From JAIYCX01 sp964353175 (GTDB taxonomy: Bacteria; Bdellovibrionota_C; UBA2361; SZUA-149; DAOLCO01), in the NCBI GenBank assembly GCA_964353175.1, contig CAYGUX010000013.1, positions 9,507 to 73,506 of the forward strand: DNA of 64,000 bases, in the 5' to 3' direction. The position numbers were made by a program, and so were the translations under genes. The notes under the pieces were generated by a model. That model saw nothing but the letters and a program-made list of their open reading frames with translations, did no database searches and was not told the origin of the DNA. This document shows, piece after piece, positions 36,443-46,900 of the stretch (positions are counted from its first letter, which is position 1; the number at the start of each line of letters is the position of its first letter).

Positions 36443-38131
36443 TTACTCTTTTGCACTGCCATTTTGCCAATATATCTGGCCCAAACCAAAAATCAAATCA
36501 GTTAGAATTTTCTTAAAAACGGAACTGAGACTTAAGTTTACAAAGCCTTCCCTACTCCATAATCGTTCAAACTTTTTACCCCTTCTATGAGCAACGCATG
36601 TGGAACGTACACTCTGAATGAGTAATAAAGAATTTACTAAACCTTCTCCGCAATTAATTTTCTGTAAATCAAAGAAAAGTTCTAACCTTTTGATCCCCTC
36701 TAAATTACTCTCTTTTGGAATAAATTTAGCTATCTCAGATTGATTCAATGAATCAACCATAAGCTTAGTTAAAGACAAAATTTGACCGTCAAACTCTTCC
36801 TCGCCATCGTCTAAAGGAATCCTAAAACTTTTTTTCCTATACTGATCTTCCGCACGCAAATCCTTAAACAATTCCCAGCCAAAACTAGATTTCCATTTTT
36901 GATTGAATTCTTTTAGTTTCTTTAATAATATAAAATCTAATCGTTCCGCATCTGCCCATATTCCCAGCATATCTCTCTTGATTTTCACATCACTAAGACC
37001 AATCCCATTTGGAGCTATATTAAAGCTTTTCCAATATAGTTGTTCCTTATTAGTTATCTGCTCACCCAAGTAACACAAATATACTATGACCTCATTCTCT
37101 TGATGATTATCTATATCAAGAATCTGTCCTGATTTAAATTTTATATAACTATCCCCTACTTCATACTTATCTGTATTGCTATAATATTTTTTTAATACCT
37201 CTTTCTTAAAATATACTGGAGTCAGTTGATGAGGAGCTCCTTCGTTCCCGCCAAAGTAGTCGGCTAATTTATCTGGATCGCATGTAAAAGAACTTTCATC
37301 ACCCATCTCATCAATTCCTATAATAAATTCTTCATACTTACGAGTTCTATCTAACGGCCATTCTTCATTTTCATTTAAAGGAGTTGGTGGAAAGACAATC
37401 TTACCAAGTAAACGAGAATTGGATTTGAAATTTCTACTTGCAAAATGTCCGCAATTTTGAAATGAAACATTAAAATTGTGGTATATATCCACGTCTAAAA
37501 TACACTCCCTTTCTGAAAGTTCGTATTCTTCGATATCCGATAAAGAGAATTTAAAAATATCAAAAAAAAGCAATAACCCTTGCTGAGTGTATTTTAAGTA
37601 CTGTCTTAGTTCTCTTTGTCTAACTTGAACTAAATTATTAATCATAGTTATTACAGTTCTTTCCTCTCCGTCTTCATTATAGCAAACAAATTTCTGATCT
37701 TTATGAACGAAGTGCAAATTGTGAAAAAGTATGAACTCTTGAAGGACTTCCTGATAAATCACATTTTTCATTTCCCAAAATCTGTGGTGTATAAGGGGTT
37801 TAAAACCTTCCTTATCTCCTACTTCAAAATATTTTGATTTCAATTGTCCATACTCAAAGCTGGTGATCGTGCCAGGAATACAGTCTCCAAGTCTAATATC
37901 CCAATTGTAATTTCGACAACATTCGGCTATTTTGCTCTTTATGACTAATGAAGAATATATTCCAACACTGTTTTGTGAACCCTTTAATTCGGATAGGCTA
38001 TATACAGTAATCCAATCTTCTTTTAAGAACTGATATTTTAGATAGTCTCTTATCTCAGAGAATATTAGATCTTCTTTGGATGTCACATCTCTGTCCACTA
38101 ATTCCTTGATAATGTTCATAATTATAGACAT
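36443..38131 (-). CDS. Large conserved protein with HEPN-like C-terminus, possible defence effector
   Basis: 562 aa. No named family recognised, although blocks such as YWKSFNIAP, GGNEGAPHQLTPVYF and ILSLTKLMVDSLN resemble a widespread uncharacterised bacterial protein. The C-terminal about 90 residues look like a helical HEPN domain with R509-x5-H515 in VRSTCVAHRRG, the Rx4-6H form of many RNase toxins. Residues 1-60 are helical and charged. It shares a module with the Shedu gene, in the same orientation with 229 bases between, bounded by repeat copies 1 and 2. I infer an anti-phage role from position and the motif; it is not proven. The start could also be the ATG 4 codons downstream. Confidence 0.65.
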   Translation of the reverse strand: MSIIMNIIKELVDRDVTSKEDLIFSEIRDYLKYQFLKEDWITVYSLSELKGSQNSVGIYSSLVIKSKIAECCRNYNWDIRLGDCIPGTITSFEYGQLKSKYFEVGDKEGFKPLIHHRFWEMKNVIYQEVLQEFILFHNLHFVHKDQKFVCYNEDGEERTVITMINNLVQVRQRELRQYLKYTQQGLLLFFDIFKFSLSDIEEYELSERECILDVDIYHNFNVSFQNCGHFASRNFKSNSRLLGKIVFPPTPLNENEEWPLDRTRKYEEFIIGIDEMGDESSFTCDPDKLADYFGGNEGAPHQLTPVYFKKEVLKKYYSNTDKYEVGDSYIKFKSGQILDIDNHQENEVIVYLCYLGEQITNKEQLYWKSFNIAPNGIGLSDVKIKRDMLGIWADAERLDFILLKKLKEFNQKWKSSFGWELFKDLRAEDQYRKKSFRIPLDDGEEEFDGQILSLTKLMVDSLNQSEIAKFIPKESNLEGIKRLELFFDLQKINCGEGLVNSLLLIQSVRSTCVAHRRGKKFERLWSREGFVNLSLSSVFKKILTDLIFGLGQIYWQNGSAKE

Positions 38132-38360
38132 CCTTCTAAAATTTAAAATTCAACATAAGCCATCTACTTTCAGCAAAACAACTAAAAAACTCTGTTGAGA
38201 ATGTAAAAACAGATTCGAACTAACTTCCAATTAGATGACAGATTATCGGTGCAGCCAGAAATAGATGCGACAAATTCGACCTGAATTTCAAAACTATTTA
38301 TATAAGCCTTCAATTCACCAAACTACCTAATTTTCTGAAGAGATGATAAGATTTGAAAAA

Positions 38361-39623
38361 TTAACCAAGAAAGTGGCCTCTAATAATTGAATTTAGCGTT
38401 TCTATCTTTTTTTTAATTTCGTCAAAAGTAACTATCTCAACGTCGCGATTATTATTCCTAAAAAGTTCGAAAGCATATCTCTGCTTTCTATTTAGTGCCC
38501 CTAATGACCCAGCGAGTACGTAGCAGGTAGAACCTATCGACTCAAATTCTTGTTCACTATTCAATTTAAGTGTAGCATACGATTTTTGAAAGTTATCACG
38601 TTGATTTAAGACTTGGTTAATACTCCCTCCCAATTCTCTTGTTGTACTAAAAACATCATTACCCCTATATGCTCTATCTTCTAAAAGCTTCGTTAAATGT
38701 GTTTTAATTTCAAAAAAAGCGACGTTCTCACTTAAACTACTCTTGATTAAAATGTCAGTATATTTACCATTTTTATTGTCAATGGACTTTCCGCCTGTAT
38801 AAGCCTCATCTTGAAATAAAATTACAGGTTGAGCGAATATAGATGAAAATATCCAAGCATTATTTCTAAGGTATTTCTGCCATTTTTTTTCCAATGCAGT
38901 TACCATTTTATTTTGTGAAAATAGATCTTCAAATTCGGATAACGCACTCTCTATTAATCGGATATCGACAATTTCCTTTGTGCTTTTGAGTGATTCTAAG
39001 GATAAAAAATCAGTAGTTGATGATAATGATTCAAAAAGTTCCATGATCGCTTTCTTATCTTGCTCGGAGAATTCGTCTATTGCATTTCCCCATGTCGCAA
39101 GGGATAAAGACAACGCATTTTTTATATATTTAACATTATGTTTCTCTATTTGTTTAGGAAAAAGATCATGCAAAAGACCTGTCAACACAACTTCAATTTC
39201 AGCTTTATTTTTTGCAAAAACAGCAGTAAAAGCGCCGTTCATCTTTTTCAAAGATAGTTCATTCAAATATAGCAATTTAGAAGTGCTATCAATCTTTGTG
39301 CAGCCACCCTTCTCTATAATAATTTCTCTGAACTCAAAATTTTTATCAAAATATCTAGCTACTGGTGCTAAAGTCTTCGTAAAGCCATACCCATAGAACG
39401 GTGACTTTATCATCCCAACCGGAATTTTCCCTCCAAAACCAATAAATGATACCTTCTTTATTGTTTTATATTTTTGTCCTCCTTCAAAACCTCTGGGGTA
39501 ATGCACCTCTAAATCTCGATTCTTAAAAACCTCTCTAGACAGTTGATCTATTCGTTCATCATCATCTACAAAATGGTAGACTTCTTTAGTCTTAAGATCT
39601 CGCTTCAGAATTTCTTCTTTCAT
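38361..39623 (-). CDS. sduA: Shedu anti-phage defence nuclease SduA (DUF4263)
   Basis: 420 aa. The C-terminal part matches the Shedu nuclease core: EKKWQKYLRNNAWIF (245-259), then a PD-(D/E)xK site with Asp290 (KYTDILIK) and Glu305-x-Lys307 (FFEIKTHL), a GGSINQVLNQRDNF helix and a YVLAGSLG..NRKQRYAFELFRN region. The N-terminal about 220 residues are the variable sensor part of Shedu proteins. Shedu is a single-gene system whose tetramer cleaves DNA upon infection. Here it lies in a module with the 562-aa protein. Confidence 0.87.
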   Translation of the reverse strand: MKEEILKRDLKTKEVYHFVDDDERIDQLSREVFKNRDLEVHYPRGFEGGQKYKTIKKVSFIGFGGKIPVGMIKSPFYGYGFTKTLAPVARYFDKNFEFREIIIEKGGCTKIDSTSKLLYLNELSLKKMNGAFTAVFAKNKAEIEVVLTGLLHDLFPKQIEKHNVKYIKNALSLSLATWGNAIDEFSEQDKKAIMELFESLSSTTDFLSLESLKSTKEIVDIRLIESALSEFEDLFSQNKMVTALEKKWQKYLRNNAWIFSSIFAQPVILFQDEAYTGGKSIDNKNGKYTDILIKSSLSENVAFFEIKTHLTKLLEDRAYRGNDVFSTTRELGGSINQVLNQRDNFQKSYATLKLNSEQEFESIGSTCYVLAGSLGALNRKQRYAFELFRNNNRDVEIVTFDEIKKKIETLNSIIRGHFLG

Positions 39624-39814
39624 AAATAACTTACTGTAAAAACTTTTATTTTATAGAAAGTCAATTATACAAATCACGACACCTAAAGTAAAATGCGATA
39701 CCATAGCGCCCCCATCTCCTCATTGTTAATAGAATTGGCACCATGAATTCTACTCAGCGCTTAGGATAATCAAATTTCAGTTTCTTCGGAAACTTAGATC
39801 TTAAAGTAAAGTCA

Positions 39815-39875
39815 GGTAGTTAAATAAGTAGGCAGGTGGTTAAATAGGTACGTAGGCTACTAGCCGACTCTAACT
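39815..39875 (+). repeat. Interspersed island repeat, copies 2a and 2b
   Basis: A short copy (39815-39834, GGTAGTTAAATAAGTAGGCA) directly followed by a full copy (39835-39875) that ends in CTACTAGCCGACTCTAACT. It lies 21 bases downstream of the hsdM stop. Confidence 0.85.
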
Positions 39876-39896
39876 AATTACTCCCCCTATGCCACA

Positions 39897-41507
39897 TCAA
39901 AGCGGAAGTAAAGGCAAACCGAGTTCCTTTAAAAATTCATTATGTTTCATTGTAGCTTTATAAATAGTTTTCTCAATTTCAACAATTGAGCTATGCACTT
40001 TTTCAAGATCGATCTTCTCTTCTTCTTTTGCAGTACTCACGTATCTGGAAATGTTTAGATTAAAATCATTCTTTTCAATCTCCTCCATTGAAACTCTTTT
40101 CGAATATCGATCTTCTTCCTTACGAAACTGATACGTATCAATAATTTTTCTGATATGTTCAGGAAGGAGTTGGTTTTGTCGTTTACCTTTTTCAAAGTGT
40201 TCACTCGCATTGACGATAAGTACGTCATCGTATTTTTTACATTTCTTTAAGACAAGTATGCAGACCGGAATACCAGTTGAAAAGAATAAGTTAGCGGGAA
40301 GACCAATTACTGTATCAATGTGATTATCTTTTAGAAGTTTGGTGCGAATTTTAGATTCTGCACCTCCACGAAATAGAACCCCATGTGGCAAAATAATAGC
40401 CATGGTACCTTCATCACTTAAGAAATGGAATCCATGCAAAAGAAAGGCAAAGTCGGCGGCAGACTTTGGCGCGAGGCCATGACCTTTAAAACGAAAATCT
40501 TCACCAATAGCTTCACTTGGTTCCCACCGATAGCTAAATGGGGGATTAGCCACCACCGCGTCGCATTGAAGTTTCTTAGCTGGATTCATCTCACTCAGAA
40601 CATTCCAATCATTAAGAAGGGTATCGCCATGATGAATTTCAAACTCAGAATCTTTCATACCGTGCAACAGCATATTCATCCGGGCAAGGTTGTAGGTGGT
40701 AATGTTCTTTTCTTGTCCGTATATTTTTCCAATACTGTTCGGGCCAAGTTGATTTCGCACATTGAGTAGCAATGATCCCGAACCACATGCAAAGTCTAAT
40801 ATCTTGCTGAGTTTTTTCTTTTTACCGCTTGATGGGTCTTGACTGTCTAGCGTTACTATCTCAGACAATATGCTTGAAATCTGCTGAGGTGTGTAGAATT
40901 CTCCCGCCTTTTTACCAGATCCTGCAGCAAACTGACCGATTAAGTACTCATAGGCATCGCCTAGGGCATCGCTGTCAGCAGAAAAATCAGCAATTCCTTC
41001 AGCGATCTTGGTGATGATCGTGCAGAGTTTAGCATTTCTTTGGGTATAGTTTTTACCAAGCTTCTCAGAGTCGAGATTAATCTCAGAAAATAACCCGCGA
41101 AAACTATTTTCAAAAGATTTATTCTCAATGTATTTAAAGCCCTTTTGCAAAGTAAGCAAAAGATCCTTATCTTGAATTCTAGCAAGCTCTGAGATATTGC
41201 TCCAAAGATACTCAGGCTCTAAAACATAATGCACCTTACGACGCATTTGTTTTTCAAAAGCTAGTATATCTTCAGAGTTCTTTTCATACCAAACACGAAG
41301 AGGTGGCCGTTTATCGTCTTCAGGAAGCTTCGGATAGTCTGACTGCAACTCCTTCTCTGCTGCAATTTCATAGTTACCAGATAAATATCTTAAAAAGATA
41401 AAGGACAACATATAATCCCGAAAATCATCGGCATTCATCGCCCCGCGTAAATCATCCGCAATCGCCCAAAGAGTGATACCTAGTTTATTTCGCTGTTCTT
41501 CTGTCAT
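39897..41507 (-). CDS. hsdM: Type I restriction-modification methyltransferase subunit
   Basis: 536 aa. HsdM N-terminal helical domain, then an N6-adenine methyltransferase with DFACGSGS (238-245, SAM loop) and NPPF (321-324, catalytic). It pairs with HsdS to methylate the recognition site. Last gene of the operon hsdR-hsdS-prrC-hsdM; its ATG is 2 bases after the prrC stop. Having hsdM last is unusual. Confidence 0.96.
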   Translation of the reverse strand: MTEEQRNKLGITLWAIADDLRGAMNADDFRDYMLSFIFLRYLSGNYEIAAEKELQSDYPKLPEDDKRPPLRVWYEKNSEDILAFEKQMRRKVHYVLEPEYLWSNISELARIQDKDLLLTLQKGFKYIENKSFENSFRGLFSEINLDSEKLGKNYTQRNAKLCTIITKIAEGIADFSADSDALGDAYEYLIGQFAAGSGKKAGEFYTPQQISSILSEIVTLDSQDPSSGKKKKLSKILDFACGSGSLLLNVRNQLGPNSIGKIYGQEKNITTYNLARMNMLLHGMKDSEFEIHHGDTLLNDWNVLSEMNPAKKLQCDAVVANPPFSYRWEPSEAIGEDFRFKGHGLAPKSAADFAFLLHGFHFLSDEGTMAIILPHGVLFRGGAESKIRTKLLKDNHIDTVIGLPANLFFSTGIPVCILVLKKCKKYDDVLIVNASEHFEKGKRQNQLLPEHIRKIIDTYQFRKEEDRYSKRVSMEEIEKNDFNLNISRYVSTAKEEEKIDLEKVHSSIVEIEKTIYKATMKHNEFLKELGLPLLPL

Positions 41508-41509
41508 AA

Positions 41510-42748
41510 TTAATTTTCACCTATCTTTTCACCGAAAATTTTCGGCAATGTAAATTGAAATGTTGTGGTAAATTGTCTAAGAATTTTACGAAAGAGATCC
41601 TGATTATCTTCTCCCATTGGCGTAGGCTCATGAACTGCGTATGCCCCATGACTCAATAAATTTAAGGCTCGATTAAATAAGGCCTCATTCTCCTGATTAT
41701 CAAGAGCAGCAAGACAGAAAGAAATTTTAGAGTGTCCGAAAAAAGCTGCTGTCTTTTCCATAATAGTACGAAGCGCATTAAAATGAAACGTATAAAGAAT
41801 TCCACTTTCCGGATCTGCAGCCTTATGCAATTCAGCAAGAGTAGCTACATGATGAAAAAAAGGAGTATCTTCTGTTGAGCGAAGCGTATATGATCCTTCA
41901 CCATTTGGGCGATGAAGAAAATAGCGTTTATGATTAATTCCTTTCTCAACTCCCTTCTTTCTTCCTATCTCGTTACACATCACATTAAAGAAGAGTGAAT
42001 GATGAGTGGAAACTACGATTTTTAAAGGGTCGGAAGTTTTACTTTCATTAACGCGCTTTACTGCCTTTCGTAAAAGCTCAGAAAGATCACAAGCAACCGC
42101 AATAGCGTTGTTGTCATCTAGAGAAGAAATCGGATCGTCAATGTAAATGTACTTGACCCATCCGTATGCCTCATGTCCATCAATAACTCTCTCACAGATG
42201 GCCATGAAGATACACCAGACAAAAATAATTTCTTCACCGCGAGAGATTTTTATATTTTCATCTTCGTTGTCTTCCTTCTCCTCTTTCCCCTTTTCTCCTT
42301 TATCCCGACTCTTTTTGAAAGTCTCCTTTCTAAAAGTAATAAAGTGAGGTCTGGAAAATGATTCTTCACCTTTTTGAATCTCTTTATATTCAATATTAAA
42401 CTTAAAATCTGCGTAACGATCAAGGTACATTGCAATCGTCGGTTCAAGATCAAGGCTTGAAAAACCTTCAAAAAATCTAGAGTACTCGTTAATCTTCAAG
42501 CCCCTTTGAGAATCATTCTCTAAATCGTTTTCCCAAGTAAAAAGGTCTTCGGTAAACGCATTGAAATAAAGGGTATTAGGCTTGCCACCATTTTTATTTT
42601 TACACCGATCCTTAAACCCCATAGACAATCTAGTTTTTCCTGTCCGATTATAGGCATATAGAAGTACAATATCCTCGTTGTTAAGATCATCTCGAATCCG
42701 ATCTACTAAACGATTTAAAGTTTGAAAGCTCTTTACTCCCTCGCTCAT
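41510..42748 (-). CDS. prrC: PrrC-like anticodon nuclease
   Basis: 412 aa, the size of E. coli PrrC (396). N-terminal ABC-type ATPase: YAYNRTGKTRLS (31-42, where most P-loops have Gly for Arg), FNAFTEDLFTWENDL (62-76), a signature SRGEE (169-173) and Walker B YIDDPISSLDD (202-212). C-terminal nuclease domain with the Arg-Glu-His triad in the PrrC setting: Arg327 and Glu331 (LRTIMEKTAAFFG), His367 (LLSHGAY) and HEPTP. Known biology: PrrC is held inactive by its host type I complex and cuts tRNA-Lys at the wobble base when a phage disables that complex. The gene lies between hsdS (4-base overlap) and hsdM. A charged, Lys/Glu-rich insert (145-167) is specific to this protein. Confidence 0.88.
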   Translation of the reverse strand: MSEGVKSFQTLNRLVDRIRDDLNNEDIVLLYAYNRTGKTRLSMGFKDRCKNKNGGKPNTLYFNAFTEDLFTWENDLENDSQRGLKINEYSRFFEGFSSLDLEPTIAMYLDRYADFKFNIEYKEIQKGEESFSRPHFITFRKETFKKSRDKGEKGKEEKEDNEDENIKISRGEEIIFVWCIFMAICERVIDGHEAYGWVKYIYIDDPISSLDDNNAIAVACDLSELLRKAVKRVNESKTSDPLKIVVSTHHSLFFNVMCNEIGRKKGVEKGINHKRYFLHRPNGEGSYTLRSTEDTPFFHHVATLAELHKAADPESGILYTFHFNALRTIMEKTAAFFGHSKISFCLAALDNQENEALFNRALNLLSHGAYAVHEPTPMGEDNQDLFRKILRQFTTTFQFTLPKIFGEKIGEN

Positions 42749-43986
42749 TCTGACACCTTATCCACAATTGGAAAAAGCTGTTGCATTAAACCTTTTTTAT
42801 GAGCTTTAAGATCTTTGATCTTTTTATCTTCAGCAGCAATTAAATCATCAAGGGAAGAGAGGCAGTCTGAGATTTTTAGTTGTTCTGTTACATCTGGAAC
42901 TGTAAATTCAATCTCAGAAAATTGATTAAAGCTAATCATCTTACCATCTCGAAGTCCTTCAAGATTCTTCGTAAGAATTTTAATAAAAGATTGTGTTTTA
43001 AATAATTGCCTGAAAAATCCATCTATAATTTCTATTTTTTTTCTTAAAATTACATAGGCAGGACTACAGATGCCCTTAAAATACGAATATTCAATACCTC
43101 CTTGAAATGACCTAAGGCTAATAATAAAATCACCAATTTCTACAACCTTATAACTTTGTATACTCTTTTCCGTCGCCGACACATGGTAATTTATTAAATC
43201 TCTAGGAATTGCCCCGTGCTCTTGTGTTATTGCTAGTACTGGTAGGTCAGAATCATGTTCCTTGTTACTTATCTGATGAAAAACATCCGATCCCTTGAAT
43301 TCCTCCCACTCCCCCTCAAACCCCGGAAACCTCAATTCCGGAACACTCGCCCCTTCAGCCGGAAATAGATTCTGCATCAAGCCTTTTTTGTAGGTCTTAA
43401 GTGCTTCGTGTTTTTTTGTATGCGCGGTGATTAGATCATCAAGGGATGAGAGGCAGTCGGCGATTTTTTGTCTCTCATCTACGCTGTCGGGAACCCAAAA
43501 CCTATATTTTTTTAGTTGTCCTCCATTTATTGAATTGATGGTGGCACCTAAGTCAGCAGATACCTGTTTTTGATAATTCTCTGTTTGAAGCAGTTGAAAT
43601 ACAAAATCGGGACCTAACGATCGCAAAACCGTCATAAATGCGCCATGCGTGCATCGCGGAAGACCTGAGGGTATTAATGCATTTTTACCAATTAAAGGCT
43701 TCGAACCATTTCTTACACAAATGAGGATATCTTTAGGTTGAGATAAATTAGCTCCTTTAATATCGTCTCGAACATATACATTATCCTCTAAATAGATATT
43801 GCCATTCTGAACGTTCGAAGATCTTAAAACCAGAAGTCCATCTTTTCTCAAATCGCTAGGGCTATAAGTAAGGCCGGACACTAGCTCGCCCAGCTTACTT
43901 AATTTTGTTTCAGTCCAATCACTTCCCCCCTCAAACCCCGGAAACCTCAACTTGGGCACTAAACCCTTCCCCTTCTTCTTACTCAT
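42745..43986 (-). CDS. hsdS: Type I restriction-modification specificity subunit
   Basis: 413 aa with two target-recognition domains, each introduced by P.LRFPGFEG and closed by a coiled-coil spacer (CLSSLDDLI...KK...LK.YKKGLMQNLFP near 165-195 and again near 380-405). The near-identical spacers show the internal duplication typical of HsdS and set the gap in the bipartite target. It starts 8 bases inside hsdR and overlaps prrC by 4 bases. Confidence 0.95.
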   Translation of the reverse strand: MSKKKGKGLVPKLRFPGFEGGSDWTETKLSKLGELVSGLTYSPSDLRKDGLLVLRSSNVQNGNIYLEDNVYVRDDIKGANLSQPKDILICVRNGSKPLIGKNALIPSGLPRCTHGAFMTVLRSLGPDFVFQLLQTENYQKQVSADLGATINSINGGQLKKYRFWVPDSVDERQKIADCLSSLDDLITAHTKKHEALKTYKKGLMQNLFPAEGASVPELRFPGFEGEWEEFKGSDVFHQISNKEHDSDLPVLAITQEHGAIPRDLINYHVSATEKSIQSYKVVEIGDFIISLRSFQGGIEYSYFKGICSPAYVILRKKIEIIDGFFRQLFKTQSFIKILTKNLEGLRDGKMISFNQFSEIEFTVPDVTEQLKISDCLSSLDDLIAAEDKKIKDLKAHKKGLMQQLFPIVDKVSE

Positions 43987-46900
43987 AAGCAGCCAGCCCC
44001 GAAATTTCTCTTCCTCGCGCTAGCTTCTTAAGCATTGGCGCTAAATCTTCCATTAACGTAAGCTCTGCTTGACTTCTTACCTTCCATCCTAAGTCCAAAG
44101 GCTCAAACAACTCACTCAAGCGTTCACCATCAAAAATCATTCGACCTAAAATGCCATCAACGAACTCTTGTAAGATCTCTTTCTTAATTCGATGCTTCTC
44201 CGCCAACTCTCCTAATTCCTTTGCCAATTTTTCAGCTTTAAAACGTTCATATCCACGACGAACATCTTTCTCGTTAAGGCTGGTATTTGGAGTTAGACTA
44301 TTGATGTAATCTACAATGTCTTCACGCTCATCCATTAAGTTTGAGCTTGAACAAATTAAATCAATTAATTGCCGCCGACTCATTTTTTGCTTGCTTGATT
44401 TATCATCTGTTGATTTCGCAATTAAGCCCATGATGTAATCATAATCAATCAGGGCTGAAGCAAAAAGCACCAATTCGAATTCTAACTGCCGTACAGGATC
44501 ATCTGCTTTGCTCTTACCTTGCTCCACCTTTAGTCGCTCAGCGGTTTCTAAATACGAACCTCTGAATGAACGCATTTGATCTTCAGGTAATAACTGCTCA
44601 ATCTTTTCCTTCTGTTCAGAAGTTAAATCAGTATATTGATCCAACTGAGTTTTTAATCTCTGAACTTCCTTAAATCGATTTACGAACTCGATTCTGGCTG
44701 TGTCACCTTTTAGGCTGTAAACTGCTTCAGGCTCACATAAAAGATCACTTGAAGTCATGAAATTTCCAAGCGCGGCAACAGCCTTTTCATATTTTTCTAT
44801 AACTACTGGCGCTGGATCAACCAGCCAAATTTCTTTAGAGCGGTTTATATCTTGCCCTGAAAATCGCGCGATTGCAGTATTTACAGCATCTTCTTGGTAG
44901 CGAAAATCAAGAATATTTCCATATGGCTTCGTATCGTTTAGTACGCGATTAGTACGAGAAAATGCTTGGATCAATCCATGATACTTGAGGTTCTTATCTA
45001 CATACAAGGTATTAAGATATTTTGAATCAAAACCCGTAAGTAACATATCTACAACAATTGTAATGTCGATCTTATTCTTACGTGGATAGTCCTGACTCGA
45101 ATACTTTTGATCTTTAATCCTCTGCTGCACATCTTGATAATATAGGTCGAATTCGTTGATGCTATGGTTTCTATCGTACTGCTCATTATAGTCAGATATG
45201 ATTATTTTTAAGGCTGCCTTTTTCTCATCAGGAGATTGCTTGTTATCTTCTTTTTCCTGTGGCAGGTCCTCTTGAATCTGTTGCACATCTCTATTACCTT
45301 CCGCTGGAGGCGAGAATACACAGGCGACATTTAAATGCACGTAGCCTTCATCTTGAGCCAGCATTTTTGCCTGAGCTTCTTTTAACAATTCGTAATATTG
45401 GATTGCATCATTGATAGAAGAGGTCGCAAGTAAGGCATTAAATCTTCTATGATTTGTTGCGCTATCATGTTTTTTAAGAATTTCAGCTACTACCAATTGG
45501 GGCGAGGCATGTCTAGGCTTTACCTTGTTCTTACCATCTGTAGAAGCATTTTTAGGCTTTTCTCCGAAGTAATCGACATGAAATCGCAATACATTTCTAT
45601 CATCAATTGCATTTGTAATCGTGTAAGCATGAAGCTGCTTCTCAAATATATCTTCAGTTGTAAGATACGAACCTATTGTACCATCTACCTTATTATAACT
45701 GGCATTGTCGTCAAAAATGGGTGTTCCAGTAAAGCCAAATAATTGCGCCCTTGGGAAAAAAGTTTTTATAGCCTGATGATTTTCACCAAACTGAGAACGG
45801 TGACATTCATCAAAGATGAATACTATCCGTTGATTTCTAAGGGGCTGAAGACGCTCCTTGTAAGTTTCCCTTCCACCTTGCTTGATTTGCTGATTTCGCT
45901 TGCTATTTTCATCTAACGCAAGTCCCAGTTTTTGAATTGTAGTAACGATGACCTTATCGGCATAATCGTCTGATAGCATTCGACGAACCAGTGTCTCAGT
46001 ATTGGTATTCTCTTCTACGCAACCCTCTTGAAACTTATTGAACTCGTCTCTAGTTTGTTTATCCAGATCTTTACGGTCAACTACGAACAGGCATTTGTCG
46101 ATGTCAGGATTATCTTTTAATAGGGTAGATGCTTTAAAAGAGGTAAGAGTCTTACCACTTCCAGTTGTATGCCAGATGTATCCATTCCCACGATTTTGGT
46201 GTATGCAATCAACGATCGCCTTAACAGCATATATTTGATACGGACGCATCATCATCAATTTTTGTTCGCTTACAACCAAGACCATATAGCGGCTTATCAT
46301 CTGACCTAGGGTGCATTTAGCAAGAAAGTTCTCTGCAAAATCGTCTAGGTGGGTGATCTTTGTATTATCTTCTTTTGCCAGCTGATAGATGGGTAAAAAT
46401 CGCTCATCCGCGTCAAAGCTAAAATGCTGATTGTGGTTATTTGCAAAGTAGAGAGTATTGTCCCTATTGCTTACTATGAAAAGCTGGACGAAGCATAATA
46501 AAGTGTTCTCATAGCCGTTTCCAAGATCATTTTTGTAGTCGACAATCTGCTCCATCGCACGGCGAGGAGTGAGGCCCAAGGTCTTTAGTTCTATTTGAAC
46601 AACTGGAATACCATTTATAAGTAGTATTACGTCATACCGGTGATGGCTGCTATCTGTATTAATCCGAAGTTGATTAATTACTTCAAAATCGTTTTTGCAC
46701 CAATCTTTAATATTAACGAGGGTGTACTGAAGAGGTGTTCCATCTTCGCGCTGAAAGGTGTTTCTTTCTCTTAAAGTTTTAGAGGCATTAAAGACATCCG
46801 AATCTACTATCTCATCTCGGAGGCGAGCGAATTCAGAATCGGTCAGTTTTACCTGATTTAGGGCTTGAAACTTTTCACGAAAATTCTGCTCGAGAGTTAG

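Noticed and set aside
39815..39875. XerCD dif-like module sites
   Set aside because: The GTTAAAT piece recalls the end of a XerD half-site, but the rest (TTATG, central spacer and partner half-site) is missing.
44000..46240. Plus-strand frames inside hsdR (for example 45449-45742 and 46038-46238)
   Set aside because: Antisense shadows of a fully recognisable HsdR.
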